Positions 41,756 to 50,005 of a stretch of DNA of 64,000 nt are shown here, in pieces. This stretch comes from Anatilimnocola aggregata (GTDB taxonomy: Bacteria > Planctomycetota > Planctomycetia > Pirellulales > Pirellulaceae), in the NCBI RefSeq assembly GCF_007747655.1, contig NZ_CP036274.1, forward strand, positions 7,130,001-7,194,000, written 5' to 3'. Position numbers and translations under genes: made by a program. Every line of letters starts with the position of its first letter. Position 1 is the first letter of the stretch. Below the pieces are notes generated by a model. It did not search any database. It was not told where the DNA came from and was given only the letters and a program-made list of their open reading frames with translations.

Positions 41756-42526
41756 ATGCAAGTAAAAAATTCGACCTTTCTGGTGACCGGTGGCGCTTCG
41801 GGTTTAGGACAAGGAACGGTTCGCCGCTTGGCGCGGGCTGGTGCGAATGTCGTCATCGCCGATCTGAATACCGCAGCCGGTCAAGCGATGGTGGACGAAC
41901 TAGGTGCGGACAAGGTCGTGTTTCAATCAACCGACGTCACATCTGCCGAGAGTGCCCAAGCGGCCGTCGATCTCGCCGTTCAGCGTTATGGCGGCTTGCA
42001 AGGGTTGGTAAATTGTGCGGGCATTCTGGGGGCCAGCCGCGTGCTGGGCAAAGAAGGGCCACACGATCTGGCCCTCTTTCGCCGCGTGATCGAAGTGAAC
42101 CTGATTGGCACCTTCAATATGATTCGCCTCGCTGCCACTGCGATGGCCCAGGGCCAGCCCAACGAAGAAGGTGAGCGGGGCGTTATTGTTTGCACTGCAT
42201 CGGTCGCCGCTGAAGAAGGACAGATCGGCCAGGCTGCTTACTCCGCGTCGAAAGGTGGCGTGGCCTCCATGACGCTGCCCATTGCTCGCGAACTGGGCAA
42301 GCACGGCATTCGCATCGTCTCCATCGCTCCCGGCGTGTTCGAAACCGCCATGATGCAAGCCGCCCCGACCAACGTACGCGATTCACTTGCCGCTCAGATT
42401 CCGTTTCCTTCGCGCTACGGCAGGCCTGATGAGTTCGCTCAGCTCGTGCAACAGATTGCCGAGAACACTTATTTCAATGGAACCATGATTCGGCTGGATG
42501 GTGCAATCAGGATGGGAGCGAAGTAG
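41756..42526 (+). CDS. SDR, 3-hydroxyacyl-CoA dehydrogenase type-2-like
   Basis: 256 residues from [20 protein letters not shown], which carries the Rossmann glycine motif. Other SDR features are [11 protein letters not shown], the catalytic [14 protein letters not shown] with Tyr and Lys, and the [12 protein letters not shown] stretch. The overall pattern, including [20 protein letters not shown], matches HSD17B10/3-hydroxyacyl-CoA dehydrogenase type 2, which oxidises short-chain 3-hydroxyacyl-CoA with NAD+. A role in fatty-acid or branched amino-acid degradation is an inference. The upstream in-frame codons were excluded because they precede the conserved N-terminus. Confidence 0.9.
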   Translation: MQVKNSTFLVTGGASGLGQGTVRRLARAGANVVIADLNTAAGQAMVDELGADKVVFQSTDVTSAESAQAAVDLAVQRYGGLQGLVNCAGILGASRVLGKEGPHDLALFRRVIEVNLIGTFNMIRLAATAMAQGQPNEEGERGVIVCTASVAAEEGQIGQAAYSASKGGVASMTLPIARELGKHGIRIVSIAPGVFETAMMQAAPTNVRDSLAAQIPFPSRYGRPDEFAQLVQQIAENTYFNGTMIRLDGAIRMGAK

Positions 42527-42529
42527 GGA

Positions 42530-42561
42530 ATTGCAGAATGTAGATTGCAGAATGCAGAATG
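42530..42561. repeat. Short direct repeat after the SDR gene
   Basis: Two adjacent 14-base units, ATTGCAGAATGTAG and a near copy, followed by a further partial CAGAATG. It starts just past the stop of the SDR gene. Such short tandem units are common intergenic debris; no function is inferred. Confidence 0.55.
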
Positions 42562-42722
42562 AAATACAGCGCGGAATTCTCTGTTCAATAGCAGTCTTGA
42601 TGCGACCGCTACAGCTTACCAGCGTTCTGCAGGTGGTATCTTTCGCAAGTGAATGTTCAGGGCGGTACAGGCTGTTCGATGAAGAAGAGGCAGTGAAGCC
42701 TTCTTCTAGGAGCTTGCCGCTG

Positions 42723-42965
42723 ATGAACGGATCTGAATCTGCGGAAAATGCGGTCGCCCGTCACTCGTTGCTGGCAGAGCTTGATGCCCGGCAGGACGAA
42801 GTACTGGCAGCCCTCGATGCCCTTAACGATCGAATTGAAGCTGCTCTGCGGGACGCGATTCCGCACGACAAGCTAGCGGAGGATTCCGCTGCGAAGTCGG
42901 CAGAGCTAGAAATCGTCGAACTCCCCGCAGCGGTAAAGCATCTGCCCATCAAAAAGGCAGCGTAG
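42723..42965 (+). CDS. Small helical protein, unknown
   Basis: 80 residues from the ATG at 42723, which has AGGAG eleven bases upstream. The first half is a probable coiled coil (HSLLAELDARQDEVLAALDA and NDRIEAALRD), and the tail is hydrophobic and Lys rich (VELPAAVKHLPIKKAA). No signal peptide or membrane span. A longer upstream frame overlaps the SDR 3' end and the direct repeat, so I reject it. Small acidic helical proteins of this type are frequent in planctomycetes; function unknown. Confidence 0.6.
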   Translation: MNGSESAENAVARHSLLAELDARQDEVLAALDALNDRIEAALRDAIPHDKLAEDSAAKSAELEIVELPAAVKHLPIKKAA

Positions 42966-42980
42966 GTTTTTCGGCGCACT

Positions 42981-43014
42981 ACTGGGGCACACTGATTACA
43001 GGTTTAGCCCCAGT
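42981..43014. repeat. Inverted repeat upstream of folE
   Basis: ACTGGGGC (42981-42988) pairs perfectly with GCCCCAGT (43007-43014) across an 18-base loop. A second small dyad, TCGCCC/GGGCGA (43014-43019 with 43025-43030), adjoins it. It may terminate the upstream small gene or belong to a palindromic repeat family, since a related dyad is at 662-688. Confidence 0.45.
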
Positions 43015-43111
43015 CGCCCAAATCGGGCGAACACCGCTCGTTCCCCAGCCTTCCCTTGCCGCGCCTGCGAAACTACGATGCAGGATTGCCGTTTTTGCAG
43101 GGGAAAGGTGA

Positions 43112-43783
43112 ATGACCGAACAGAATTTTGACGCGAATGACGACCCGTGCATCAGCGGGGGGAGTGCAGCTCAATTGCAGGGCTCGGCTCATGGCGCGGT
43201 AGCCGGGGATCCCAAACCCGTGGACTTGCCGCGGATCGAACGAGCCGTGCGCGAAATTCTCGCTGCGGTGGGCGAAAACCCCGATCGCGAGGGACTGCTC
43301 GAAACCCCTGCGCGCGTGGCTCGCATGTACGCTGAAATGTTCGCCGGTCTGCACCTCGATCCGCGCGAGCACTTGCGCAAGTTCTTCACGGAAGAATACG
43401 ACGAGGTCGTGCTGGTGAAGGACATCAGTTTTTGCAGCATGTGCGAACATCACTTGCTGCCGTTCATCGGCCACGCGCACTTGGCGTATGTCCCCGATGG
43501 CAAAGTCATCGGTCTGAGCAAATTGGCCCGCGTGGTCGAAGTGGTCGCGCGGCGGCCGCAAGTGCAGGAACGCATGACGGAAGAAATCGCCAGCCTGCTG
43601 GTGAACGACTTGGGTGCCAAGGGAGTGGCGGTCGTCGTGGAAGCTTCGCACAGCTGCATGACCATTCGCGGCATTCGCAAACCGGGCAGCATGTGCGTAA
43701 CGTCATCGATGAAAGGGCTGTTCCGCTCCAACCTCTCGACCCGCGCCGAAGTGATGCAACTGATCTACGGCGGCAAACGGTAA
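43112..43783 (+). CDS. folE: GTP cyclohydrolase I
   Basis: 223 residues. It converts GTP to 7,8-dihydroneopterin triphosphate, the first step of tetrahydrofolate synthesis. Zinc ligands fit C111, H114 ([11 protein letters not shown]) and C182 ([10 protein letters not shown]). Other blocks are [20 protein letters not shown], then [20 protein letters not shown] and [11 protein letters not shown]. About 35 residues at the N-terminus are a variable extension. AAAGG lies before the ATG. A short palindrome separates it from the following membrane protein gene. Confidence 0.98.
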   Translation: MTEQNFDANDDPCISGGSAAQLQGSAHGAVAGDPKPVDLPRIERAVREILAAVGENPDREGLLETPARVARMYAEMFAGLHLDPREHLRKFFTEEYDEVVLVKDISFCSMCEHHLLPFIGHAHLAYVPDGKVIGLSKLARVVEVVARRPQVQERMTEEIASLLVNDLGAKGVAVVVEASHSCMTIRGIRKPGSMCVTSSMKGLFRSNLSTRAEVMQLIYGGKR

Positions 43784-43792
43784 TCTTCGTAG

Positions 43793-43810
43793 CGTGGGCT
43801 TCAGCCCACG
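43793..43810. repeat. REP-like palindrome CGTGGGCTTCAGCCCACG
   Basis: An 18-base palindrome with 8-bp arms (CGTGGGCT/AGCCCACG) and a 2-base centre, ten bases after the folE stop. GTGGGCTTCAGCCCAC-type palindromes are widespread in intergenic DNA of many bacteria, so I read it as a repeat or terminator remnant and not as coding sequence. Confidence 0.6.
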
Positions 43811-43820
43811 TCATAGTAAC

Positions 43821-44642
43821 GTGATTTGGCAAACGCTAGTTGAATTCCTCTGTCGACTGACTTTCGGCGTTGCGGCGTCGATGACGTTGATACCTGCGCA
43901 GTGGGTTACGAGCGGTTTCTTTCGCGTTCACCTTTGGGTACTGATGGGGCTGCAAACATTCGCCGCTTTGGCACTCTGGTCGCTGCGAGCGGGAAGCCCG
44001 GCCGGCGAAGGGGTCGTCTTTTGGCAAGTCGTGGCCGCTGTAATCGCCGCCGTGGTGAGTTACCTGGGCGCCGTGATTTGGATGTATGAAGCGCGTAGCG
44101 CCGGCAAAGCTGCACTGATCATTGTGGCAGCGGCCGCGTTCTTCATTTGCCTGGCACCGAGCGCAATGAGCCCTGGCGCAACCACCAGCGTAACCGCTGC
44201 GCCAATTGTGTCGCCCGGCATCAAAACGGTGGAAGTACTCAGTGGTGGCCTGCTGGTGGGATTGATTACCACCGCGATGCTGCTCGGACATTGGTACCTG
44301 AACACACCGACGATGAAGCTCGAACCGCTCCAGCGACTCCTCGTCTACCTGGCCATTGCTATCCTCGTTCGGATGGTCATCAGCGTCATCGGCACCAGTT
44401 GCGAAGCGGCCCGCTTGCTGCAGACCTCCGGGGGCCTGCAAACATCGTGGTTAGTGTTCATTTCACTCCGCTGGTTTGCCGGGCTGCTGTTGCCGCTGCT
44501 ACTCACTTACCTGACCTGGCAAACGCTCAAGATCCCCAATACGCAGAGTGCGACTGGCATCCTCTATGCCGGCGTCATCCTCGTCTTCATCGGTGAACTC
44601 GCTGCCCAGATGCTCTCCGCTGCGACTTCGTTTCCGTTATGA
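43821..44642 (+). CDS. Integral membrane protein, unknown
   Basis: 273 residues if it starts at the GTG at 43821 (VIWQTLVEFLCRLTFGVAAS); a longer frame would run through the palindrome and is unlikely. There are seven or eight hydrophobic spans, among them WVLMGLQTFAALALWSL, then FWQVVAAVIAAVVSYLGAVI and ALIIVAAAAFFICLAPSAM, and three near the C-terminus. There is no recognisable transporter or enzyme motif. The start codon is uncertain. The next gene, a Zn-ribbon membrane protein, follows at 23 bp, so the two may be cotranscribed. Confidence 0.72.
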   Translation: MIWQTLVEFLCRLTFGVAASMTLIPAQWVTSGFFRVHLWVLMGLQTFAALALWSLRAGSPAGEGVVFWQVVAAVIAAVVSYLGAVIWMYEARSAGKAALIIVAAAAFFICLAPSAMSPGATTSVTAAPIVSPGIKTVEVLSGGLLVGLITTAMLLGHWYLNTPTMKLEPLQRLLVYLAIAILVRMVISVIGTSCEAARLLQTSGGLQTSWLVFISLRWFAGLLLPLLLTYLTWQTLKIPNTQSATGILYAGVILVFIGELAAQMLSAATSFPL

Positions 44643-44665
44643 TTGGAGTAGCCTGAGTAGCACCC

Positions 44666-45163
44666 ATGAACGTTACCTATCGTTGTCCTCATTGCGACGC
44701 AGTGGCCTCCGCCGAGTTGACGGAACCAGCCGGCGACTTTTCCTGCACCGCCTGCCAGACCGCCATTCATCCTCCTGCGGGGGCGATCCGCGAAGGGAAA
44801 GTGTTGCAGTGCCTGATCTGTCCTTGCCAGGAACTTTACGTTCGCAAAGACTTTTCGCAGACGGTCGGGATCGGCATTATCGCCATTGGCTTTATCATCA
44901 GTAGCGTGTTCTGGTTCTATCGCATGCCCCTCTGGACATATGGCACTCTCTTCGCGACTGCCATTATCGATCTGGTGTTGTACGTAACCGTGGGCAACGT
45001 GTTGCAGTGTTATCAATGCCAGGCGCAGTACCGCGGCATCAAGGAACTAGAGCAACACGAGGGCTTCGATCTCGAAACCCACGAAAAGCATCGCCAGCAG
45101 CAGATTCGGCTGGCTAGGGCCGGTGTCGGTGCCAGTTCACAATTGCCCCCAGTGCGCGAGTAA
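44666..45163 (+). CDS. Zinc-ribbon membrane protein, unknown
   Basis: 165 residues. The N-terminus carries CxxC knuckles (YRCPHCDA, FSCTACQ and later CLICPC) that suit zinc ribbons. Two hydrophobic spans follow (GIIAIGFIISSVFWFY and the YGTLFATAIIDLVLYV segment), then a last CYQCQ and a charged, probably cytoplasmic tail (EGFDLETHEKHRQQQIRLAR). Its arrangement suggests a small zinc-containing membrane protein. It shares strand and short spacing with the preceding membrane gene. Function unknown. Confidence 0.75.
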   Translation: MNVTYRCPHCDAVASAELTEPAGDFSCTACQTAIHPPAGAIREGKVLQCLICPCQELYVRKDFSQTVGIGIIAIGFIISSVFWFYRMPLWTYGTLFATAIIDLVLYVTVGNVLQCYQCQAQYRGIKELEQHEGFDLETHEKHRQQQIRLARAGVGASSQLPPVRE

Positions 45164-45259
45164 ATATGATAAAGTTAGGACAGGCACGGACTTCGGCTGC
45201 GATGCGTTCATCTTTCTGCCTGTCGGCAACTTGCTCAACAACGTGACTAACCTCCCACG

Positions 45260-48241
45260 ATGGACCCTCAGCGCGAACGTATCCAAGCCGATCTGAGGGG
45301 ATTACTCTCCGGGCAGGTTCGTTGCGACGATGCGTTCGTGCAAATGTACAGCACCGACGGCAGCATCTATGAAGTGGCTCCGCTAGGTGTCGTGCGGCCG
45401 CGCAGTGTGAACGATGTGCAAGCCGCCGTTCGTTACGCTGCCGATAACGTGATTCCCCTGCACGCGCGCGGGGCAGGTACTGGCCTGGCCGGCGAATCGC
45501 TTGGTCCGGGCCTGGTGATCGACTTCTCGCAGGGAATGCGTCGAATTGTTTCCGTGGCCCAGGATCATGTCGTCGTCCAGCCCGGCGTGGTCCTCGGACA
45601 GTTGAATCGCTACCTGGCCGCCTTTGGCAAACAGTTTGGTCCCGATCCGGCAACTGGCGGTGTAACAACCATCGGCAGCGTCGTAGCGCTCGATGCTTCG
45701 GGCAGCAATTGGCTCCGCTATGGTTCCGCCCGCAAGCACGTTCGCAGTTTGCAAGTTGTGCTGGCCGATGGCGAAACTTTCGAAGCGGGCCGTCATCCCA
45801 TCACCGATGACCCCGCGCTTGATCCCAATCCCCGGCGGCGCGAAATTGTCAAACGGCTCGCCGAACTCCTTCAGCGGGAAGATGCCGTTATCCGCGCGAA
45901 TCAATCGAAAGCGTGGGTGAATCGCTGCGGCTATCACTTGAGCGATGTCCTCAGTGACGGCCAGCTCGACTTGGCGCGACTCATTGCGGGCTCCGAAGGG
46001 ACGCTCGCACTAATCACGCAGCTGACGCTCGGCATTGTGCCGATACCCAAGCATCGCGGTCTCTGCCTGATGTTCTTCGACCGTCTGGAAGCGGCCGCAA
46101 CCGCGGCCAGCGAAGCACAGTCGCTGGGTGTGAGCGCTTGCGACCTGATGGATCGTCGAATTCTTTCACTGGCCCGCGATCTCGACCCGCGTTATGCGCA
46201 GGCGATTCCGCGCGAAGCCGAAGCAATGTTGATGGTGGAGCAATTGTCCGACGATGCCGGACAGGTTTTAGAAACGTTGCAGCAGGTGGCTGTCCGCTGG
46301 CAACGGCGTCGCCGGCTGGCGTTTGGCTTTCATCTGGTCTTGGCACCGGATGAATACGATCTGTTCCGTCGCCTCGCCCGGCGCGTCTCACCCACTCTCT
46401 TTCGCGTGCAAGGTTCCGAACGACCGGTGCCGTTCATCGAAGACGTCGCGGTTCCGCCCGATGTGCTCCCCGAGTTTCTCGTCAAACTGCAAAACGTCCT
46501 CAAGAACTACCAGGTCACCGCATCATTCTTCGCGCATGCGGGACATGGTCAGATTCACGTTCGCCCGTTTATGGATTTGTCGAATCCAGCCGACATTCAG
46601 AAAATGCCGGAGTTGGCGACGCAGCTGTACGAAGAAGTCCTGGCCGTCGGCGGCACAATCAGCGGCGAGCATGGCTGCGGGCTGAGTCGAACGTGGTACG
46701 TCCGTCGGCAAACGGGCCTGCTCTACGACGTGCTGCGCGAGGTGAAACGGATCTTCGATCCCGAGAACCTGCTAAACCCCGGCAAAGTCGTGGCCGATGT
46801 GCCGCAGCCGTTGACGAAGAACCTGCGCTTGTCAGCCGCGGATATCGCCATCGACGAACGGATCACTTCTGAATCGCAAATCGCCGAAGCGGAAGCCAAG
46901 AAGCGCGAGCCGCTTGATTTGCATCTCGTCTGGCGACATCTGCCGCAGGTGGAATCCGAAAGTTGCAACGGCTGCGGCCGCTGCCGGACCATGTCCCCCG
47001 AAATGCGCATGTGTCCGATTTTTCGCTATGCACCTGCCGAAGAAGCCTCGCCCCGCGCGAAGGCGAACCTCATGCGGGCCGTGTTGCAGGGGCAACTGCC
47101 GACGACCTCACTCGCCGGCGAAGAGCTGAAAGAAATCGCCGACCTTTGCGTTAACTGCCATCAGTGCCGGCTGGAGTGTCCCGCCGAAGTCGACATTCCC
47201 AAGCTAATGGTTGAGGCGAAGAGCCAGTACGTCGTCGCCAATGGACTCGATACCACCGACTGGCTGCTCGCGCGGCTCGATTGGGTTTCGCGCTGGGCCG
47301 CGCGGTTTGGCCCGATTGCGAACTACGCGCTGCATACGCGTTGGACTCGCTGGGTGATCGAAAAACTCACGGGCCTGGCCCAAGGACGAAAGTTGCCCAA
47401 GCTTGCGGCGACGACATTCCTCCGCCGGGCCGATCGGAATCGCCTGACTCGCCCAGCACGTCGCACCGGCGGCAAAATCCTGTACTTCGTCGACGTCTAC
47501 GCAAATTGGTACGACACCCAACTTGCTGAATCCCTCGTCGCGATCATGCAACATCATGGCATTGCCGTGTATGTGCCGCCGGGACAACTCCAATCGGGCA
47601 TGGCCCGCATTTCGCTCGGCGATGTGGAGCGCGCTCGCAAGTTAGCGGCGCGCAATGTCGCCTTACTTGCCGATGCGGTACGCCAGGGATATCAAATTGT
47701 TTGCACCGAACCCTCGGCAGCACTCGCGCTCACGCACGAATATCCCAACTTGCTCGACGATGACGATGCTCGCCTGGTCGCCGAGCACACGACTGAAGCC
47801 TGCGCTTACTTGTGGAAGCTGCATCAGATTGGCCGCTTGGAACTTGACCTTCGTCCCATCAATCTCACGCTCGGCTATCATCAACCTTGCCACTTGCGGG
47901 CCCTCGATGTAGGTTCACCCGGCGAAAGCTTGCTCCGGCTGATTCCGGGACTAAGTGTCAAGCGGATCGAACGCGGCTGCAGTGGCATGGCCGGCACCTT
48001 TGGTTTACGGCGCGATAACTACCGGGCCAGCTTGCGGGCGGGCTGGGGGCTGATTTCGTCTTTGCGCGATCCGCTCATTGATCTAGGGACGACCGAGTGC
48101 AGCGCGTGTAAAATTCAGATGGAGCAAGGGACGACGAAGCCGACCATTCATCCCCTCAAGATGTTGGCGCTTGCGTATGGCCTGATGCCCGAAGTCGAAT
48201 CGCTGCTGACGGCCCGGGGTGAGGAGTTGTTGGTGACATGA
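45260..48241 (+). CDS. FAD-linked oxidase/dehydrogenase with Fe-S and CCG domains (YdiJ/GlcD type)
   Basis: 993 residues. The N-terminal half is a PCMH/GlcD-type FAD-binding domain (IPLHARGAGTGLAGESLGPG near residues 68-87) and a C-terminal FAD-oxidase domain (VGGTISGEHGCGLSRTWYVR). Then come [4Fe-4S] ferredoxin motifs, CNGCGRCRTM and CVNCHQCRLECP, and a CCG cysteine-rich domain (YHQPCHLRALDVG, then ERGCSGMAGTFGL and TECSACKIQMEQG). This architecture oxidises 2-hydroxy acids such as D-lactate or D-2-hydroxyglutarate and passes electrons to a membrane acceptor. Substrate unknown. Its TGA overlaps the ATG of moaD. Confidence 0.92.
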   Translation: MDPQRERIQADLRGLLSGQVRCDDAFVQMYSTDGSIYEVAPLGVVRPRSVNDVQAAVRYAADNVIPLHARGAGTGLAGESLGPGLVIDFSQGMRRIVSVAQDHVVVQPGVVLGQLNRYLAAFGKQFGPDPATGGVTTIGSVVALDASGSNWLRYGSARKHVRSLQVVLADGETFEAGRHPITDDPALDPNPRRREIVKRLAELLQREDAVIRANQSKAWVNRCGYHLSDVLSDGQLDLARLIAGSEGTLALITQLTLGIVPIPKHRGLCLMFFDRLEAAATAASEAQSLGVSACDLMDRRILSLARDLDPRYAQAIPREAEAMLMVEQLSDDAGQVLETLQQVAVRWQRRRRLAFGFHLVLAPDEYDLFRRLARRVSPTLFRVQGSERPVPFIEDVAVPPDVLPEFLVKLQNVLKNYQVTASFFAHAGHGQIHVRPFMDLSNPADIQKMPELATQLYEEVLAVGGTISGEHGCGLSRTWYVRRQTGLLYDVLREVKRIFDPENLLNPGKVVADVPQPLTKNLRLSAADIAIDERITSESQIAEAEAKKREPLDLHLVWRHLPQVESESCNGCGRCRTMSPEMRMCPIFRYAPAEEASPRAKANLMRAVLQGQLPTTSLAGEELKEIADLCVNCHQCRLECPAEVDIPKLMVEAKSQYVVANGLDTTDWLLARLDWVSRWAARFGPIANYALHTRWTRWVIEKLTGLAQGRKLPKLAATTFLRRADRNRLTRPARRTGGKILYFVDVYANWYDTQLAESLVAIMQHHGIAVYVPPGQLQSGMARISLGDVERARKLAARNVALLADAVRQGYQIVCTEPSAALALTHEYPNLLDDDDARLVAEHTTEACAYLWKLHQIGRLELDLRPINLTLGYHQPCHLRALDVGSPGESLLRLIPGLSVKRIERGCSGMAGTFGLRRDNYRASLRAGWGLISSLRDPLIDLGTTECSACKIQMEQGTTKPTIHPLKMLALAYGLMPEVESLLTARGEELLVT

Positions 48242-48483
48242 TTGTCTGGGTCAAACTGTTTGCCGCTGCCCGGCAACGTGCTGGCACGCCAGCGACGAAT
48301 TTTTCGTTAGCCGAAGGAGCCACCGTGCGCGACCTGCGGGCAGCCATTGTGCAAGAGTACCCGACTTTGGCCGATTTTTTGCCTCATTGCCGGATTGCTG
48401 TCGATCGGGACTTCGCGCCAGACGACCATGTACTGACGGAAACTCAGGAGGTCGGCATCATTCCGCCGGTAAGTGGAGGATGA
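48238..48483 (+). CDS. moaD: Molybdopterin synthase sulfur carrier subunit MoaD
   Basis: 81 residues with a beta-grasp fold ending in the required Gly-Gly (IIPPVSGG). MoaD is thiocarboxylated at that C-terminus and donates sulfur to precursor Z in molybdopterin synthesis with MoaE. The N-terminus (MIVWVKLFAAARQRAGTPAT) is typical. Its ATG overlaps the preceding stop (ATGA). moaE and moaA follow, so the function in Moco synthesis is well supported. A palindromic element starts at its stop codon. Confidence 0.95.
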   Translation: MIVWVKLFAAARQRAGTPATNFSLAEGATVRDLRAAIVQEYPTLADFLPHCRIAVDRDFAPDDHVLTETQEVGIIPPVSGG

Positions 48484-48558
48484 GCCGGAAGCGTCAGCAC
48501 CCGGAGATCTTACCACTAGTAAAAGTCGATACTCTCCGGGCGCTAACGCTTCCGGCTC
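48482..48558. repeat. Large REP-like inverted repeat between moaD and moaE
   Basis: Two 26-base arms (48482-48507 and 48533-48558) pair through GAGCCGGAAGCGT/ACGCTTCCGGCTC, AGC/GCT and CCGGAGA/TCTCCGG with two small mismatched positions, across a 25-base centre. The left arm overlaps the moaD stop codon and the right arm ends eight bases before the moaE ATG. Elements with the GCCGGAAGCG theme look like REP/BIME-type repeats of planctomycete genomes. Confidence 0.82.
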
Positions 48559-48565
48559 AGGAACC

Positions 48566-48997
48566 ATGATCCAACTTGTTCACGAACCGATCGATACGCA
48601 GGCCATTCTGGCGGCAGCGGCACACCCGCATGCCGGTGCGGTCGTGCTGTTCTTGGGTGTGACCCGTCAACTGACGGCGGGGCGCGAGACGGAATCGCTC
48701 GACTACGAATGTTATCCCGAAATGGCGATTTGCAAGTTGAGAGAGTTAGAAGAACAGGCCCGTGCGAAATGGCCGCTGCTCCATTGCGTCGTCGTCCATC
48801 GGCTGGGGCATTTGGAAATCAGCGAGGCCAGCATTGCGATCGCCGTGAGTTCGCCGCATCGGCGCGCGGCGTTTGAAGCGGGGCAGTGGTTGATTGACAC
48901 CATCAAAGAGGTGGTTCCCATTTGGAAGCAGGAGAACTGGCAGGATGGTTCCCGCGAATGGGTCCACCCTGGCACCGGTTTACCGAAAGCAACATGA
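48566..48997 (+). CDS. moaE: Molybdopterin synthase catalytic subunit MoaE
   Basis: 143 residues. MoaE binds precursor Z and, with MoaD, makes molybdopterin. Visible motifs are GVTRQLTAGRETESLDYECY near residue 31, then VHRLGHLEISEASIAIAVSS and the catalytic-Lys region KEVVPIWKQENWQDGSREWV. The ATG at 48566 starts the conserved sequence; upstream in-frame codons are part of the REP-like repeat. The TGA overlaps the moaA ATG. Confidence 0.96.
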   Translation: MIQLVHEPIDTQAILAAAAHPHAGAVVLFLGVTRQLTAGRETESLDYECYPEMAICKLRELEEQARAKWPLLHCVVVHRLGHLEISEASIAIAVSSPHRRAAFEAGQWLIDTIKEVVPIWKQENWQDGSREWVHPGTGLPKAT

Positions 48998-49995
48998 CAG
49001 AGCGTGAGCCACTTTACGATGCGCTGGGACGCGTGCATACCAGCTTGCGAATCAGCGTGACCGACCGCTGCAACATTCGCTGCTTCTATTGCATGCCCGA
49101 GGAGAACGTGCGCTTTCGCCCTCGCCACGAGTTGCTCACCTTCGAAGAAATTACGCGGCTCGCGCGGGTCATGGCTTCGCTGGGCGTCAACAAGTTGCGA
49201 CTCACCGGCGGTGAACCACTCGTGCGTGCTGAGTTGCCAAAGCTCGTCGCACAATTGGCAGCTGTGCCAGGCATCCACGAAATTGCCCTCACCACCAACG
49301 GCATTTTGCTGGCCGAGCAGGCTCAAGCACTGAAAGATGCCGGGCTGACACGGGTGAACATCAGTTTGGATGCGATGACCGAAGAGACTTTTCGCCGCAT
49401 CAGCCGGCGAGACGGTCTCGACCGGGTAATCGCCGGCATTCATGCTGCCAAGCATGTTGGCCTGGCACCGATTCGGCTCAATACGGTTGCGATCAAGGGA
49501 ATCACCGAGCCCGAGATTCCCGCGCTCGCCAGGTTCGCCCGCGACGAGCAGCTGGAACTGCGTTTTATTGAGTTCATGCCACTGGACGCCGATCAACAAT
49601 GGAATAACGACCAGGTGCTGACGGGCGAGGAGATACGGCGGCAGTTGGAAGCAGCGATTGGACCTTTGGAACCAGCGGATCGCCCCGATCTGAGCCAGCC
49701 GGCGATGGACTATCAGTATGCCGACGGTAACGGGCGGATTGGCTTCATTAATCCGGTCTCGCAGCCATTCTGCGGCGACTGCAATCGTCTGCGCGTAACT
49801 GCCGAGGGCCAACTGCGGAATTGTCTATTCTCGACAGTCGAATGGGATGCTCGGGCGCTACTCCGCGCGAGTGCCACCGACGACGAACTGGCTCAATTGA
49901 TTCGCGATTGTGTCCGCGCCAAGAAACCCGGCCACGGCATCGACTCCAGCGAGTTTATTCGCCCGCAGCGAGCCATGTATCAGATCGGCGGGTAG
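48994..49995 (+). CDS. moaA: GTP 3',8-cyclase MoaA (radical SAM)
   Basis: 333 residues. It makes the precursor of cyclic pyranopterin monophosphate from GTP with two [4Fe-4S] clusters. The radical SAM cluster ligands are C26, C30 and C33 (CNIRCFYC) and the C-terminal cluster lies in PFCGDCNRLRVTAEGQLRNC. GGEPLVRAEL and ITTNG-type blocks (LTTNGILL) are present. The protein ends in Gly-Gly, as needed for MoaA activity with MoaC. moaC is not in this window. It starts inside the moaE stop (ATGA). Confidence 0.97.
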   Translation: MTEREPLYDALGRVHTSLRISVTDRCNIRCFYCMPEENVRFRPRHELLTFEEITRLARVMASLGVNKLRLTGGEPLVRAELPKLVAQLAAVPGIHEIALTTNGILLAEQAQALKDAGLTRVNISLDAMTEETFRRISRRDGLDRVIAGIHAAKHVGLAPIRLNTVAIKGITEPEIPALARFARDEQLELRFIEFMPLDADQQWNNDQVLTGEEIRRQLEAAIGPLEPADRPDLSQPAMDYQYADGNGRIGFINPVSQPFCGDCNRLRVTAEGQLRNCLFSTVEWDARALLRASATDDELAQLIRDCVRAKKPGHGIDSSEFIRPQRAMYQIGG

Positions 49996-50005
49996 GGCAG
50001 ACCTT

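Noticed and set aside
43794-43820. Earlier GTG start for the membrane protein after folE
   Set aside because: It would begin inside an 18-base palindrome and add residues unlike a membrane-protein N-terminus.
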